From assembly GCA_020328135.1 (NCBI GenBank), contig JAIXNA010000033.1:2970-8447 (forward strand): a DNA stretch of 5,478 nucleotides, written 5' to 3'. The number at the start of each line of letters is the position of its first letter. Positions within the stretch are counted from its first letter, which is position 1. Shown here in pieces: positions 5,398 through 5,478 of the stretch. The notes below the pieces were generated by a model that had not been told where the DNA came from, ran no database searches, and saw only the letters and a list, made by a program, of their open reading frames with translations. The translations under genes were made by a program, and so were the position numbers. This DNA is from Candidatus Endomicrobiellum dinenymphae (GTDB lineage: Bacteria; Elusimicrobiota; Endomicrobiia; Endomicrobiales; Endomicrobiaceae).

Positions 5398-5478
5398 GAA
5401 TTCTCATACTATCCTGAAGGCGCCTCATACTATTCAATAATCAGATCATCGGATAACGTAATAACAACAGAAAAGAAA
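5278..5478. repeat. Perfect 82-base inverted repeat at the window end, probable chimera
   Basis: Positions 5397-5478 are the exact reverse complement of 5278-5359, with a 37-base spacer (5360-5396). The right arm runs to the last base of the window, so the true repeat may be longer. The left arm is coding sequence of the M23 peptidase, in frame and family-like. The right arm breaks that gene with a stop on the - strand (5404-5406). The junction lies at the small palindrome AGAATTCT, present at both arm tips. This is the signature of a template-switch inversion during multiple displacement amplification, or of a misassembled contig end, rather than of a natural element. Confidence 0.93.

Noticed and set aside
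5278..5478. Inverted repeat read as a transposon end, an invertible promoter or a hairpin RNA
   Set aside because: The left arm is in-frame conserved peptidase code, the match is perfect and runs to the sequence edge, and it breaks the gene. An amplification or assembly chimera explains all of this more simply.
1..5478. CRISPR array, tRNA, rRNA, riboswitch, toxin-antitoxin or phage-defence locus
   Set aside because: I saw no regularly spaced repeats, no tRNA cloverleaf, no riboswitch-like leader and no defence-gene motifs on either strand.

Overview
The window looks like part of the genome of a low-GC anaerobic bacterium. It holds recR, a complete four-gene pyruvate:ferredoxin oxidoreductase (POR) operon, a decayed insertion sequence and one end of a cell-wall peptidase gene. 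A four-subunit POR, oxygen-sensitive in this family, points to anaerobic fermentative metabolism. The broken IS1-type transposase and the near-certain chimeric inverted repeat at the right edge would fit an uncultured, host-associated lineage sequenced after whole-genome amplification. An Endomicrobium-type Elusimicrobiota is one guess, but the sequence alone does not prove any taxonomy.

Layout. Positions 1-62 are the last codons of an upstream gene, possibly dnaX. recR (84-680) follows on the + strand, and after a 37-base gap come porC (718-1296), porD (1348-1683, GTG start), porA (1718-2923) and porB (2945-3874). All are on the + strand with short gaps, and the four por genes each have a good Shine-Dalgarno sequence. 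Positions 3875-4473 hold no intact gene. They contain a promoter-like sequence and a frameshifted, internally shortened IS1-family transposase remnant, perhaps with degenerate terminal inverted repeats. On the - strand, 4474 to about 5397 encodes an M23 (LytM-type) peptidoglycan endopeptidase that converges on the por operon and lacks its N-terminus. The last 82 bases (5397-5478) are an exact reverse complement of 5278-5359, inside that peptidase gene.

How the genes work together. PorC, PorD, PorA and PorB form one cytoplasmic enzyme that oxidises pyruvate with CoA to acetyl-CoA and CO2 and reduces ferredoxin. RecR is an unrelated recombination-repair factor that probably shares the transcript. 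The M23 enzyme acts in the cell envelope and is independent. I found no credible new biological system here. The most informative signals are the traces of the dead transposon and the chimeric end.
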